A stretch of 64,000 nucleotides of DNA. It comes from Beauveria sp. NWAFU-1 (taxonomy: Eukaryota > Ascomycota > Sordariomycetes > Hypocreales > Cordycipitaceae). Below are positions 21,968-33,301 of this stretch, one piece after another. The notes beneath the pieces were generated by a model. That model did no database searches. It saw only the letters and a program-made list of their open reading frames with translations, and was not told where the DNA came from. Location of the stretch: the NCBI GenBank assembly GCA_024472245.1, contig JANBXD010000007.1, positions 1,054,001 to 1,118,000 of the forward strand, read 5' to 3'. A program made the position numbers and the translations under genes. The stretch's first letter is position 1. Every line of letters starts with the position of its first letter.

Positions 21968-22290
21968 CACTGATGGTTGATTAACTAGCTGTTGATTAAC
22001 TAGCTGTTGATTAACTAGCTGCTGATTAACTAGCTGTTGATTGACTAGCTGTTGAGTGACTGGCTGTTGAGTGGCTGGCTGCTGATTGACAGGCTATTAA
22101 GTGACTGGCTGCTGATTGACTGGCTGTTGATTGAGACTGGCTGCTGATTGACTAGCTGTTGATTGACTGGCTGTTGATTAAGACTAGCTATTAAGTGACT
22201 GGCTGTTGAGTGAATGACTGGTGATGGACTGGCTGTTGATTGACTGGCTGTTGAGTGACTGACTGTTGAGTGACTGGCTGTTGGGTGACA
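21968..22290. repeat. minisatellite array 1 (15-bp unit)
   Basis: About 20 imperfect copies of CTGTTGATTAACTAG / CTGTTGATTGACTGG in direct orientation. Proximal copies (21970-22040) are almost identical; distal copies vary. Because 15 is a multiple of three, the minus strand reads as a repeating NSQSL/NSQSI pentapeptide fused to the retroelement frame. Confidence 0.85.
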
Positions 22291-22800
22291 CTTCCATCTC
22301 CGTGGCCCAGTAGCGCTGCTCCTCGTCCGACAGTGTCCGCGAGAGGAATGCCACTGGTTGAACGGCCGCCCTGGGTGGATATCTAGCGATGCTTCCCGGT
22401 ATCGCCTCGTCTTTGACGTGACATGCCATGACACCGATGCCTATCTTCGCTATGTCCACGTCGAAGAAGAGCTATCAGTGGACTGCGAAGTGCGCTAGTA
22501 TCGTGTGCGCCGTTAGCGCCTTCTTAAGTTCCTCGAAACTCGCTATCTCGACGTACGTTAGCGTGGTTAGGGTATTACGTGCGGCCTAGGCCGCTCGCGC
22601 TTGTTTGTCCGCCTGCCTATGTCGTGATGTGGCCGCTATCACGTTATGCACCTCTGCCGTGTCGTTTTTTGACTGATCCTGTGTCGGCGCAAGCGGTGGT
22701 GCGGCCGCCACTGCCTTTCGGGCCCGAGCTGCCCGCTGGAGCCCTGTCTTCCTCTCCTGGAGAGGCTCAACGATCATGGCGTACCGTGGCACGTTGTGTC
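22291..22800 (-). mobile_element. Ty3/Gypsy-type retrotransposon Pol remnant (RT-RNase H segment)
   Basis: On the minus strand, 22586-22792 reads RYAMIVEPLQERKTGLQR, as found at the RT thumb/connection of Gypsy elements. This is followed at about 22480-22560 by SFEELKKALTAHTILAHF and then by VDIAKIGIGVMACHVK and AAVQPVAFLSRTLSDEEQRYW, the start of the RNase H domain. Two adjacent stops (TGA TAG) just before the RNase H part and the loss of all flanking domains show it is dead. It is flanked on both sides by the same minisatellite family, and no LTRs were found. Confidence 0.65.
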
Positions 22801-22857
22801 TGAGGGCGCCTGCGAAACTTAGAAGGGATTCGAGTTACTTCAGTCTGCTGGGGAAAA

Positions 22858-23036
22858 CCAGACTGGCTGTTGACTGACTGACTGGCTGTTGATTGACTGA
22901 CTGGCTGTTGATTGACTGACTGGCTTTTGAGTGACTGGCTGTTGAATAATACTGGCTACTGATTGATTGGCTGTTGATTGATTGGCTGTTAATTGATTGG
23001 CTGTTGATTGACTGACTGTTAACTGAGACTGGCTAC
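22858..23036. repeat. minisatellite array 2, same unit as array 1
   Basis: About 12 copies of CTGTTGATTGACTGACTGG-like units in the same orientation as array 1, 570 bp away. The motif is the same (TGACTGGCTGTTGATT), with period varying between 15 and 19 bp. Confidence 0.8.
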
Positions 23037-23070
23037 CTGTACCATCTGTAAAGGATCTGCTGCATCGTCT

Positions 23071-23115
23071 CAAGCCGGCTCGTCAAAGGCCGGCTCGTCA
23101 GAGGCCGGCTCGCAG
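23071..23115. repeat. three copies of a GGCCGGCTCGTCA-type unit
   Basis: AAGCCGGCTCGTCA, AAGGCCGGCTCGTCA, GAGGCCGGCTCGCA in direct tandem, GC-rich, immediately after array 2. Confidence 0.7.
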
Positions 23116-23720
23116 CACGCTGAATTTGAATTCGAGTACAAATAGGACACATACCAGATGCATTATGCGCGGGCTGGATGCTCATCCTGTAAAATGGTTG
23201 ACAGTGCCAGTGGAAGCGTTGCTTCTTGTCACATACAACTTTTGGTGGTCGGCGCAGCATCAGAGCCAACGCCACAGTATGGTAAGGGTTGATCTGTAGG
23301 GCTTTTTTCTGTCCTCACGCATTGTCCTTTAAATACTCCGATATCGAGCTCACGATATGGCCAGGTGCTGCTGAATCTTTTGGTCAAGCTTCGCCAGACT
23401 CTGCCCGATGCCGAATGTACTCCGCTCTGGTCATCGTTTGGACCAACTCGCTGCATATAGCCAGTTTCTTAGTATATATTAATTCTCATCAAATTACTTA
23501 GCCCTTGACACATGCTTAGATTTCCTTATCAAAGTGATCAAAGAGAAGGCAGGACCGCACTAGTCGAGTTCACGGCAGCGCTTGCTTGCAGATGTTGCCC
23601 AGAACAACCCTCTTGCCCTCGCAGTATAAAACAGTTGGTCTCGCTCCTTGCGTTGATTGCACTTCTTTCTTGCTTTGCATACATCCTCTTGAGGCCCTTA
23701 ATTTGCAAAACCATTTCGTC
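23116..23720. other. intergenic, no gene seen
   Basis: May include more retroelement debris: a minus-strand frame with CPICTRIQIQR at 23100-23275 is not assignable. Followed by the promoter of the F-box gene. Confidence 0.35.
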
Positions 23721-25328
23721 ATGCCCGTCAGTCTACTCTGCCTCTCCACCGAGCTCCTGACCCTCATCATCGCCTTCGTCGCCGACGCCCCCCCGGATCT
23801 CTCTCGGACCTCCACCCTCTGCCATCTCCGCCTCACCTGCTCCCGCCTCTCCGCCTCTGCCACGCCCGCTCTCTTCCGTTCCTTCATCCTCCGGCCCTGC
23901 CACCCTTCCATCATGCGGTTCCACGCACTCCTCGACGACCCCTCCCCTTCTGGGCCGCACTCGCTCGTCCGCCGCGTAGTATTCGACTCTGAATCGAAGT
24001 GCAAAGATGACGCCTGCTGGGGCTGGTGCTGGGAGCCAGAGCTCAAGGAGCTCACGGGGGAGTGGCATGCGTCGGTGGCGCGACTCGCGGAGCTGGAGAA
24101 TGTACAGCACGTGTACGTGCGTTTCCCGCCGCATTGCCTAGATAAAGACGAGACGAGCACGGGCTGGAGAAGGGACTTTCCGAACAGCGATATCATGACG
24201 CTGAGGCGCAACATTCTGATCGCCGTATTTGAAGCCATTTTGGGCATGCGTCGGCCGCTTCGCGCGCTGTCCATTGAAAATCTACTAAACTTCGTCGACA
24301 CCGCCTTTACCAACAAGTCGTGCTTCACCGAGGTCATCACCAGTATCCAGGAACTGCACATCAGCATCGCCGCCGAGATTGACGAGAACGATTCCTTAAA
24401 CCTCTTCACCCTTCCCCCTATCCCGCACTTCTGGCCCTCCTTCGCCTCCGCCTGGCTCGCGCCTGCATCTCCCGGTCTCAGCTCCCTGACGCTCTACTGC
24501 AACATCGATTTCGGCGCAGTGCCATATTGGCATGACTGCTTCTCTTCGACCGCCAGCCAAGACACCGCCAGCCAAGACACCGCCGTGCTTGCATTTCCTC
24601 GCCTGCGCAGCCTGGCGCTCGGCAGATACGCGCTCGCGTACGAGTCACAGATCGACGACTTTCTCGCAAGCGCCACCGTCCTTCCTGAGCTGCGGCGGCT
24701 AACCTTGGATGACTGCTCGATCATGAGCCACCTGTCCGTGCAAGCATTGCATTAGGATACGCCGGTGCATCGGGAGCGGCTCGACATGGTCAAGAGCATG
24801 GTGCTCATTGGCGAGCGCTGGGACATTCTGGGGTCGCGACTGCGCTGGGATACCGTGTTTGACCGGCTCCGCGAGGGGCTGCCGTCGCTCAAGACGTTTG
24901 TCTTTACCAGAGGACCCTGGGATGGCGTAAGCATACCCCTTCCCCACTGTCCCTTTTCTGCCAGCTCAATACTCACTCGTGCTAACATGATTGAGCAGGA
25001 CACGGCATTTAGCGAGCGCGACTCCAACGTCTCGCAGTTTTTGGCGAGCCGCTATCTGAGCTACCATGAGGCCTTTATACCGTTGCAGTTTATAGATCCA
25101 GTGCCGGACGAGAACGATCCAGTGCCGAACCAGAACGATGACGCCGCCAATGATTATGTGAAGTACTACTTTGAGGTATTCAACCACTATGACCATACGC
25201 ATGCATTAGAAGAGGGAAAACTCAAAGAGGAAGAGTGTTTGCAGCCGCCGTCCAACGACCCCAAAGTCCACAAGGCCGAGCTGGAGGCGTTCAATAGGCT
25301 GAATGAAGCCTTGTCTCAACGCCGATAG
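23721..25328 (+). pseudogene. F-box domain protein interrupted by an in-frame TAG
   Basis: F-box proteins recruit substrates to SCF ubiquitin ligases. The ATG at 23721 opens with an F-box-like start (LLCLSTELLTLIIAFV and CHLRLTCSRLSASATPALF), followed by a long divergent region with LRR-like lines such as LRSLALGRYALAY and LRRLTLDDCSIM. TAG at 24753-24755 stops the frame after 344 residues. The same frame then continues for another 190 codons (DTPVHRERLDM to the TGA/TAG end at 25328), with a 72-bp intron at 24927-24998 (GTAAGC...GAGCAG, branch GCTAAC). CAG to TAG is the simplest origin. No convincing intron removes the TAG. It may be a pseudogene, a truncated but expressed form, or a read-through gene. 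Confidence 0.6.
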
Positions 25329-25642
25329 CTCCATTAGTCTCACTTAATATAGCAATTTAATTATTTAGCTGCAGAGGAATGTCATGTTGCGACCTTCATC
25401 GCCCGGAGGCCAATTTGTAGCTCTAATCATCATGCAATGTCTATTACGGTTATACTCATATTCTGCAACGCAGAATCATTTACATAGGTCCTTCTCCAGC
25501 TTGTATCATCCAGTATGTCAAGGTCAAAACTCCGAGCCTTCATAGTGGTCTAGCTTGCAAAATACAACATTTGGTAAAAGCTACAGGCGCAGCCTGGATT
25601 CTTTTTCGCTTTATTTTTGTTCCTTCATTATCAGCAAGACGT
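25329..25642. other. convergent 3' intergenic region
   Basis: Between the F-box locus (+) and acl2 (-); presumed 3' UTRs and polyadenylation signals only. Confidence 0.45.
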
Positions 25643-27540
25643 TCAAGCCTTGAACTCCTCGACGTTGCTGCTCTCCCACTTGCCCGGGACAAGAGCAAGG
25701 GGAACGATACCAGAGACGTGCATCTCGGGGCCAAAAATCTTGGCATCGAGGCCGAGCTCCTGAGTGGCGGCCTTCATATTCTTAAGACCCTCCTGGTAGT
25801 TGGGACCGGCACGGCGGACCCAAATCTTGACGTTGTGCTCAATGAGACGGGGAGCAAAGTCGCGGAGAGCGCGAATGACACCCTTGAAAGTGCTGGCGAC
25901 GTTGGTAAAGTTGGCAATACCACCACCGATGAAGAGAACCTTGCCCTTGTCGGAGATCGGGGCGCGGAGCATGAGGTCGAGGACAGTACGGGCATAGTGG
26001 TAAGTCTGAGACTCGGTGGGAGCACCAGAGTATTCACCGTAGTTGGCAAGCTCATCAGCAAAGCCAGACGAGGCAATAGCATCAGCATAGACGACGGAAG
26101 CACCACCACCAGCGACTAGGGTCCAGATACGGCCGGAAGGGTTGAGGACGGTCAACTTGAGAGAAGCACCAGTCTTGGCATCAAGGTCGGCAATGTAAGC
26201 CTCCTCCTTGGTGAGCTCACGGCCGAAAGGAGCAGGGAACTCCATGGGGGGACCGGCATCGATGCTGACCTTGTCGGCACCAGCGGCAATGTTGGTCAGG
26301 CCGAGAGCAGCAGGAGAGCGGGCAATGGCCCACTTGACACCGCACTCAAAGTCGGCCGTCTGATCAAGCTTGGCAGCAAGATCAAGGAAGTGGACCTCGG
26401 CCGAGGTCTTGTCGGCGTTGGGAATGACAACCAGGGGGTTGATCTCGAGGTATGTGAACTGGCAGTCAACGTAGACGGCGTATAGGCGCATGATGAAGTC
26501 GACCAGGACATTGTGAACACCCTGAGGAACCTTTTTGAGAAGAGTAGCGGCAAGCTCCTGGTGTGAAGGGAATTCTGCGAGATCAACGGGGATCAGAATC
26601 TTCTCGGCCTTTTCGTCGACATCACCGACATCGACACCACCCTCGTGGGTGAAGAGAATCCAGTCACCCTATGGGGAAACAAAAGCAGTTAGCACAAGCC
26701 ACTTTCTTAAAATAAACAAACTTCCGATGGCATGCAGGTACACCGTTCGTGGGTTTCGGGTCGAGCCGTGGTTGATCGAGACAGGGATGGTGGTGTAATA
26801 CCGGACCCTCTTCATCGTGACATCCGTTCGTCCGTGGCGGGTGAACGCTACGAGGGGCACCAGACCAAAAGAAGAAGCCCACATAAATCTCAGCGGCCGG
26901 CAGGCGCGGATTATATAGCAGGAGTCTGCTCCGGATTGGTATAGACGAAATGTACTTCATCTCATTGACAGAATGTTGCAATCTCGACAAAGGAGCAGCG
27001 GCCAATCCCTTGCAGCAATGTGTCAAGCAAACGATAATGGCTGAATAAGCCAGGACATCTGCAATCGGCCGAAAACAAAAATCAAAGTATAAGACTTACA
27101 TCGCGGACAGAGTTGATGTTGATGTAGTACTCGGTATCTTGAGGGTGGGGGACAAAGGGCTCGACAAGGAATTGTCTGAGGACACCGCTGGTATGCTCAA
27201 CCTTTTGCTCCTTGCCAGCACGCTCGGCAATCCAGGCCTTGGCCTCGGGCCAGGTCTTGTTGAGGGCGAGAAGACCGCTCTTACCACGACGCTTGATGAG
27301 CTGATCGGGCTTTGCGACTAACTTGGCGCCGTCCTTGAGGAGCCAAGGGAAGGTGACCTCGGCCTGGTTGAGGACGTCGTCGACATTGGCGTCCTCAGGG
27401 AAGTGCAGAGAAGCAAGTCTAGCGGGGGGGTTGTGCTTTGTGGGCTGAGCAAGCGGGCTAGGCTTGATGGCGGCAGCGCGGGTGAGGTGGTAGTTGAGGA
27501 TGGCCTTGCCGTCGGCCTCGAAGATCGACTTGGCGGACAT
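25643..27540 (-). CDS. acl2: ATP-citrate lyase subunit 2 (N-terminal-type subunit)
   Basis: With Acl1 it forms the cytosolic complex that converts citrate, CoA and ATP to acetyl-CoA, oxaloacetate, ADP and phosphate, supplying lipid and secondary-metabolite synthesis and histone acetylation. Join 27100-27540 and 25643-26668 (488 aa). The N-terminus SAKSIFEADGKAILNYHL and the ATP-grasp core (LIKRRGKSGLLALN, FVPHPQDTEYYININSVRDGDWILF, FTYLEINPLVV) match the family, followed by the citrate-binding half (LVAGGGASVVYADAI, LFIGGGIANFTNV). The only intron is unusually long here (431 bp, 26669-27099, GTAAGT...CCATAG, phase 0). It lies divergent to acl1, an arrangement conserved in Sordariomycetes. Confidence 0.96.
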
Positions 27541-30500
27541 TGTGGTGAGGTGTGTGCGTTTAGGTGTTATGTGAGAAGTGGCGGAGAAGACGGCGGTGTT
27601 GGAGAGACTCGAACTGGGTCTGGAGAGAGTCAGGAAAAACTGGCTAGATACGAGTGCGTGCGACGAAGCGAATGGCCGGACATTGGCAATGGCCAAGTCA
27701 CCCAAGACGACGCAACGCAGCAAACGAAGCTCGCAGGATGCAGAGGGACAACACTTACCAGCAACGGGATGAGAAAGCTGCAACGCAGAGATGGCGATTG
27801 AAAAGTGCCGTCGGAAATTGCACGCAACAAGGTCGACTGGAATAGGCACGAAATTGTGAAGCGCAAAAAAAGAGTCAATGGGCGAAGAGGTGGGAGGGAA
27901 GAGTGATGAGGTTCAGGATGGTGGCAGAAAAGCGGCGGGTGGGCAAGCAGCGAGACGAGGCGAGCAACGGGCCAAAAATTTGGGGAGGAAGCTCCAGCGT
28001 GCAGCTGTCTGAGGGGCGACCAGGGCTGGCCAGGGACGTCGTTGAGAATTTGGAGGTGTTTTCAGGGACTCGACGCAACGCCTGAGTCTTTTTGCTGGGC
28101 AATTGTACCTACAATTGGGCTCTTACGGGGCGGTCAGCACGACACGGAGGGCAAAGAGGGGCAGCAGCTTGGCTGGTGGGCGATGGCCTGGTACAGCAGT
28201 GACGACAGAGGAGCAGCTGGCTGTGGGTTACTCAGTGGGCTACCTACGGAGTACTCTGGCGTAATATCTACACCCAGAAAAAGCTTTGGGACATGTACCG
28301 GTACTTGCTTCAGCATCTCCCCAGCGGTTGAGAAAGCCATTGAGCAAGTGGATCAGCGTTAGAAGCTTGTGGTGCCTGGTGGGCCCCGCAAAGGCCGGCA
28401 CCCTTTTCCGACTCAGGCAGGGGAGACCAGCGGCAACAGCCAGCAAGGCCAACCTGCTGCTACTGATGTTTATGCAATCAGGCCGGCTCCGTCAAGTATG
28501 ACCAGGACCAAGCCGGTCATCACGACAGCCACACAACAAACGCCACAATTCGAACAACTTTGGTGGTGTGGTTTCGAGGGTGCTTGTCCTGGACAGCAGC
28601 GCAATCCTCCGAGGCCAGTCGCGGTCGCCAAAAAAAACCCCGGTTCCACCAAAAAGGTTGAGAGAAAAAAAAATCTATTTCCCGATTTCGCTCTCCCAAT
28701 ACAGAGGCAAGGAGGGTCCTTGCCAAACACTACGGTGACTGGGTGACTGCTTGCACTCTTTAGCTGTCGCGGCAAATATGGTGCACCACAATACCGAAAA
28801 CGAATAGGGGTGGATACGGATGCGACATGACCGGATGCTGGAAAACAATCTCCCAGCGCCGTACGTATTCCACGTCAGATCTGGTTGTTTCTATTCAACT
28901 CTTGTCCGGGTCGGATACTTCTTACCAGGCTGAGGATACCCCAGACTGCTCATCTCTGCAGCAAGCCTCTGTGACGTCTTTTTGGTCAGCGGCTTGAACA
29001 GCACAGCCCATCCAGTCAGCGTCATGTGCATCATGATGCTACCCCCCAACTAGTCACGGCCACTCTGTGCGCGAAGAAGACGGGCTCTTTACGAGACTGA
29101 ACGACGCCGCATCAATTTGCTTATGCCAGTTCGGGATGATTGTTGGACACGAGTGCCGTTGCCACGGCTCTATCCGTGTCAATTGCCTTATCGCTATCAC
29201 AAATAGGCGAGAATGAGTCCACTCGATAGTGGATGCGCTGCTGCTGGGCTCCTTCAGCTTGTTGTGCACCCAAGTGTATGGAGCATCCAGTAAGCCATGA
29301 TGCCATCACAGGCCGCTTTTACAAAATGACGACCAGAATTCGACCGAGTGCAGCTCTTATACAGACATACTGATAAGCACCGACACACTCCCACATGGCA
29401 GAAAGAATGTCTTTCCGGACAGCCTCTGGCGAGGATGCGTACGCGCTGACTAACTACCTAGTGCCGCCAAGTCAGGCATAGGCGCTGCCATTGATGAAGC
29501 AAGCCGTCTTCTTCGGCGGCTTACACGTGTGATGGAGGGGGAGGGGCACGGCATGCTGTGCATTATCGGCAACATCGGCAGGACAGCGGGAACCGAGCGA
29601 GACGGGAATAGAATGTCTCCTCGATATTTGTGAATGCCGGTTGGATCTTGGCATCGAAACCCGGGTGCGAGAGTTTCTCGTTCGCATTGCGGATACATGA
29701 GGATATCGATATTGCTATGGCCATGGGCAAAAGAGGTATTTATCCAACCTGCAGGTCAACGGGCCCCGACAACGGCGCTGCACGAAATGATAGGCAACTT
29801 GGGTGCCCGTCTCTGGCAGCTTGGCAACGCGCAGCCCACCAAGGTGGCATCTATCGCGGTCGCTTCTTCTTGGACTTTTTTACTTCGAGGCTGCTGTTCT
29901 CCCCGACTAGGCCAGTCCTGGTTGTAGTGCGGTGGGACAAGGGTCTTGCAGCAAGCCATCTCTGGTACTGCGGCGGGCGGCTTGCTAGCTGCGACCCGTG
30001 TGGCAGCAATTCAACAGATCCAGAAGGTTTTTATTAGCCTCAACCTACGGGGTACCTGCGTGCGAAACAAGAGGAGACGCAGACAAGAGGGGGGATAAAA
30101 CAAACTGCCCCAACTGTACTGGTACAGCCGCAATCGCTCTGGCGACCCCGACAGACCCGACACCGACACCGCCTCGTCCAGCTCATGTACATGATGGAGG
30201 TGCCATTTTGATGTCATCGATTCTTGCACCGGACTACGTAGACGGTCATCCTATTGACGTGTGTGTCCAACTTCACCACAGTCAGTCCAGTAAGTGTGCT
30301 GGTCTTTGTTTAATTGCTTCTTTTATGTTACCAGTATTTCATCGTTACAGCGCTGGTGAGCCACACTTGTGCGCTATAACTTACAGTGGGCTACGGCGCT
30401 GTATTCGTCGAGGCCCACTCGAACATGCCCCATCATCTTGCACTTGGCTGTCTGGGCCTGCCACACTGCATCATCGTATCTGTACCGGTACTTGCTTTTG

Positions 30501-31041
30501 TACCTCTACTCGACCCCTCTGCCCCAAGTCCTCCTCACTCCGCTTGCTGCTCTCCTTGACACCCAGCACCGCTGGCAGGGATCCGCTACAAGGTCCCAGC
30601 TCCACTCCCTTTTCTCTGGTGAGTCGTGGCCCTCTCTGTTTCTTTGGTGGGCTGTCGAGCTCTTGCGGCAAACACTCCCAGCAAATGCCTGCTCCGACCT
30701 GTTGAACCAGCACCCAGAAACGAGTCCTCGCCATCATCCGCCAGCTTCCTCCATCTCCTCATCTCTCACACACCTCTTCTTCTTTCAAACATATCCTCCT
30801 TTCACATACTCGCCATTGGCAAGCTTCGTCTTGTCTTTGCTCCCTTGTCTCAAGCTCAGCTATTAACAGCTTATCCTTTGCCTGCTGCCATTACCGCAAA
30901 AAAGTTTCCTGGTCGGAACCCGCCTCGTCCGTTTGCTCCCCTTTCGAGTCGCCTTTTTCCAGCTTCAATCCATCCGCCCTAAGCAGCCTTTGACGGCTCT
31001 TATCCTATTTTATACACGCAACACACGCGGCCTTCTTCACA
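27541..31041. promoter_or_regulatory. 3.5-kb divergent intergenic region acl2 / acl1
   Basis: No gene supported on either strand: the open frames inside start mostly at non-ATG codons and lack family features. The last 350 bp before acl1 are strongly pyrimidine-rich (for example CTCTTCTTCTTTC near 30774-30786), typical of a long leader or strong promoter. Co-regulation of both subunits from this region is inferred from the arrangement. Confidence 0.5.
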
Positions 31042-33079
31042 ATGGCCCAGGCCACCACCACCGGCAGCGGCGCCAGCCTCTCTGCCAACGACAAGATCCA
31101 GCGTTTCGCTGCTCCCAGCCGGCCCCTCAGCCCTCTCCCTGAGCACGCTCTCTTCCACGACAAGACCCGATGCTTCGTTTACGGCCTGCAGCCCCGAGCT
31201 GTCCAGGGCATGCTTGACTTTGACTTCATCTGCAAGCGCAAGACCCCCTCCGTCGCCGGCATCATCTACACCTTTGGTGGTCAGTTCGTCAGCAAAATGT
31301 ACTGGGGCACCTCGGAGACTCTGCTGCCCGTCTACCAGCAGACTGAAAAGGCCATGGCCAAGCACCCCGATGTCGATGTCGTTGTCAATTTTGCCTCGTC
31401 TCGCTCCGTCTACAGCTCCACCATGGAGCTGATGCAGTACCCCCAGATCAAGACCATTGCCATTATTGCCGAGGGTGTCCCCGAGCGTGTAAGTCTCAGC
31501 TACAAGAACCTCTTGATTTGCGAAGTCGACTAACAATTTGTCATTTCAGCGCGCTCGTGAGATTGCCCACGCTGCCAAGAAGAAGGGCGTCACCATCATC
31601 GGACCCGCCACTGTCGGTGGTATCAAGCCCGGCAGCTTCAAGATTGGTAACACTGGTGGTATGATGGACAACATTGTCGCCTCCAAGCTCTACCGCAAGG
31701 GCTCCGTCGGCTACGTCTCCAAGTCCGGCGGCATGTCCAACGAACTCAACAACATTATTTCGCAAAACACAGATGGCGTCTACGAGGGCATTGCCATCGG
31801 TGGTGATCGTTACCCCGGTACCACCTTTATCGATCACCTACTCCGCTACCAGGCCGATCCCGCCTGCAAGATCCTCGTCCTGCTAGGTGAGGTTGGTGGT
31901 GTTGAAGAGTACAAGGTCATTGAGGCCGTCAAGCAGGGCATCATCACCAAGCCCATTGTCGCCTGGGCCATTGGTACCTGTGCCAGCATGTTCAAGACTG
32001 AGGTCCAGTTCGGTCACGCCGGTGCCCTTGCCAACTCTCAGCTCGAGACCGCTGCCACCAAGAACAAGTCCATGAAGGAAGCCGGCTTCCATGTCCCCAA
32101 CACTTTCGAGGACATGCCCGGTGTTCTTGCTGAGCTGTACCAAAAGCTCGTTAAGGAAGGCGCCATTCGGCCCCAGGCGGAGCCCGTTGTCCCTAAGATC
32201 CCCATTGACTACTCTTGGGCCCAGGAGCTCGGTCTCATCCGTAAGCCCGCTGCTTTCATCTCCACCATTTCCGATGACCGTGGCCAGGAGCTTCTTTACG
32301 CCGGTATGCCCATTTCCGACGTCTTCAGGGAGGATATTGGTATCGGTGGTGTCATGTCTCTTCTCTGGTTCCGCCGCAGACTCCCCGACTATGCCTCCAA
32401 GTTCCTTGAGATGGTTCTCATGCTTACTGCCGATCACGGCCCCGCCGTCTCCGGTGCCATGAACACCATCATTACTACTCGTGCTGGCAAGGACTTGATC
32501 AGCGCCCTGGTCTCTGGTCTCCTCACCATTGGCTCCCGCTTTGGTGGTGCCCTTGACGGTGCCGCCGAGGAGTTTACCAAGGCCTTTGACAAGAACCTAA
32601 GCCCCCGCGAATTTGTTGACAGTATGCGCAAGGCGAACAAACTCATTCCTGGTATCGGTCACCGTGTCAAGTCTCGCAACAACCCTGATCTGCGTGTCGA
32701 GCTTGTCAAAGAGTACGTTCTTGCCAAGTTCCCCAGCCACAAGCTCCTCGACTACGCCCTGGCCGTCGAGACCGTCACCACCTCCAAAAAGGACAACCTG
32801 ATTCTCAACGTTGACGGCTGCATTGCCGTCTGCTTCGTTGATCTGCTCCGCAACTGTGGTGCTTTCTCCACCGAGGAGGCTGAGGACTACCTCAGCATGG
32901 GTGTCCTCAACGGTCTCTTCGTCCTTGGCCGCTCCATTGGTCTCATTGCCCACTACCTCGACCAGAAGAGACTGCGCACTGGTCTGTACCGTCACCCTTG
33001 GGATGATATTACCTACCTCCTCCCCAACCTCCGCGAAGGCCGGCCTGGCGCTGAGGGCAGAGTCGAGGTGCAGATGTAA
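31042..33079 (+). CDS. acl1: ATP-citrate lyase subunit 1 (C-terminal-type subunit)
   Basis: Partner of Acl2 in cytosolic acetyl-CoA production. Join 31042-31488 and 31550-33079 (658 aa). It contains the CoA-ligase part (GIIYTFGGQFVSKMYWG, IGPATVGGIKPGSFKIGNTGG) and the active-site histidine that is phosphorylated in the family (VQFGHAGALANS, about His305). The citrate-synthase-like C-terminal half is also present (LTADHGPAVSGAMNTIITTRAGKD, IPGIGHRVKSRNNPDLRV, LNVDGCIA). The intron is 61 bp (GTAAGT...TTTCAG) and phase 0. Codon use is strongly biased to C-ending codons, suggesting high expression. No defects seen. Confidence 0.97.
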
Positions 33080-33301
33080 GGAAATGACGATGAAATTTCA
33101 CGAGCGCCACATTGCTTTTTGTTTCGAGTTACCATTGATGATTGGAAGCCATGAATAAAGGACGCAAAAGGTAGACTACTGTACAGGAGAGGCGCATGGC
33201 GGCACCTGCAATCTGCCCGCCAGTTTGCCGTAGATCGCAATAGACATGTAATTAATTCAATCTTGTTCCATTTGCTTTCGTTTGCTGTCGATTAGCTACT
33301 A

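Noticed and set aside
29630..30705. Overlapping plus-strand ORFs in the acl2-acl1 spacer
   Set aside because: No homology signature, no convincing introns, and translations look like random sequence.
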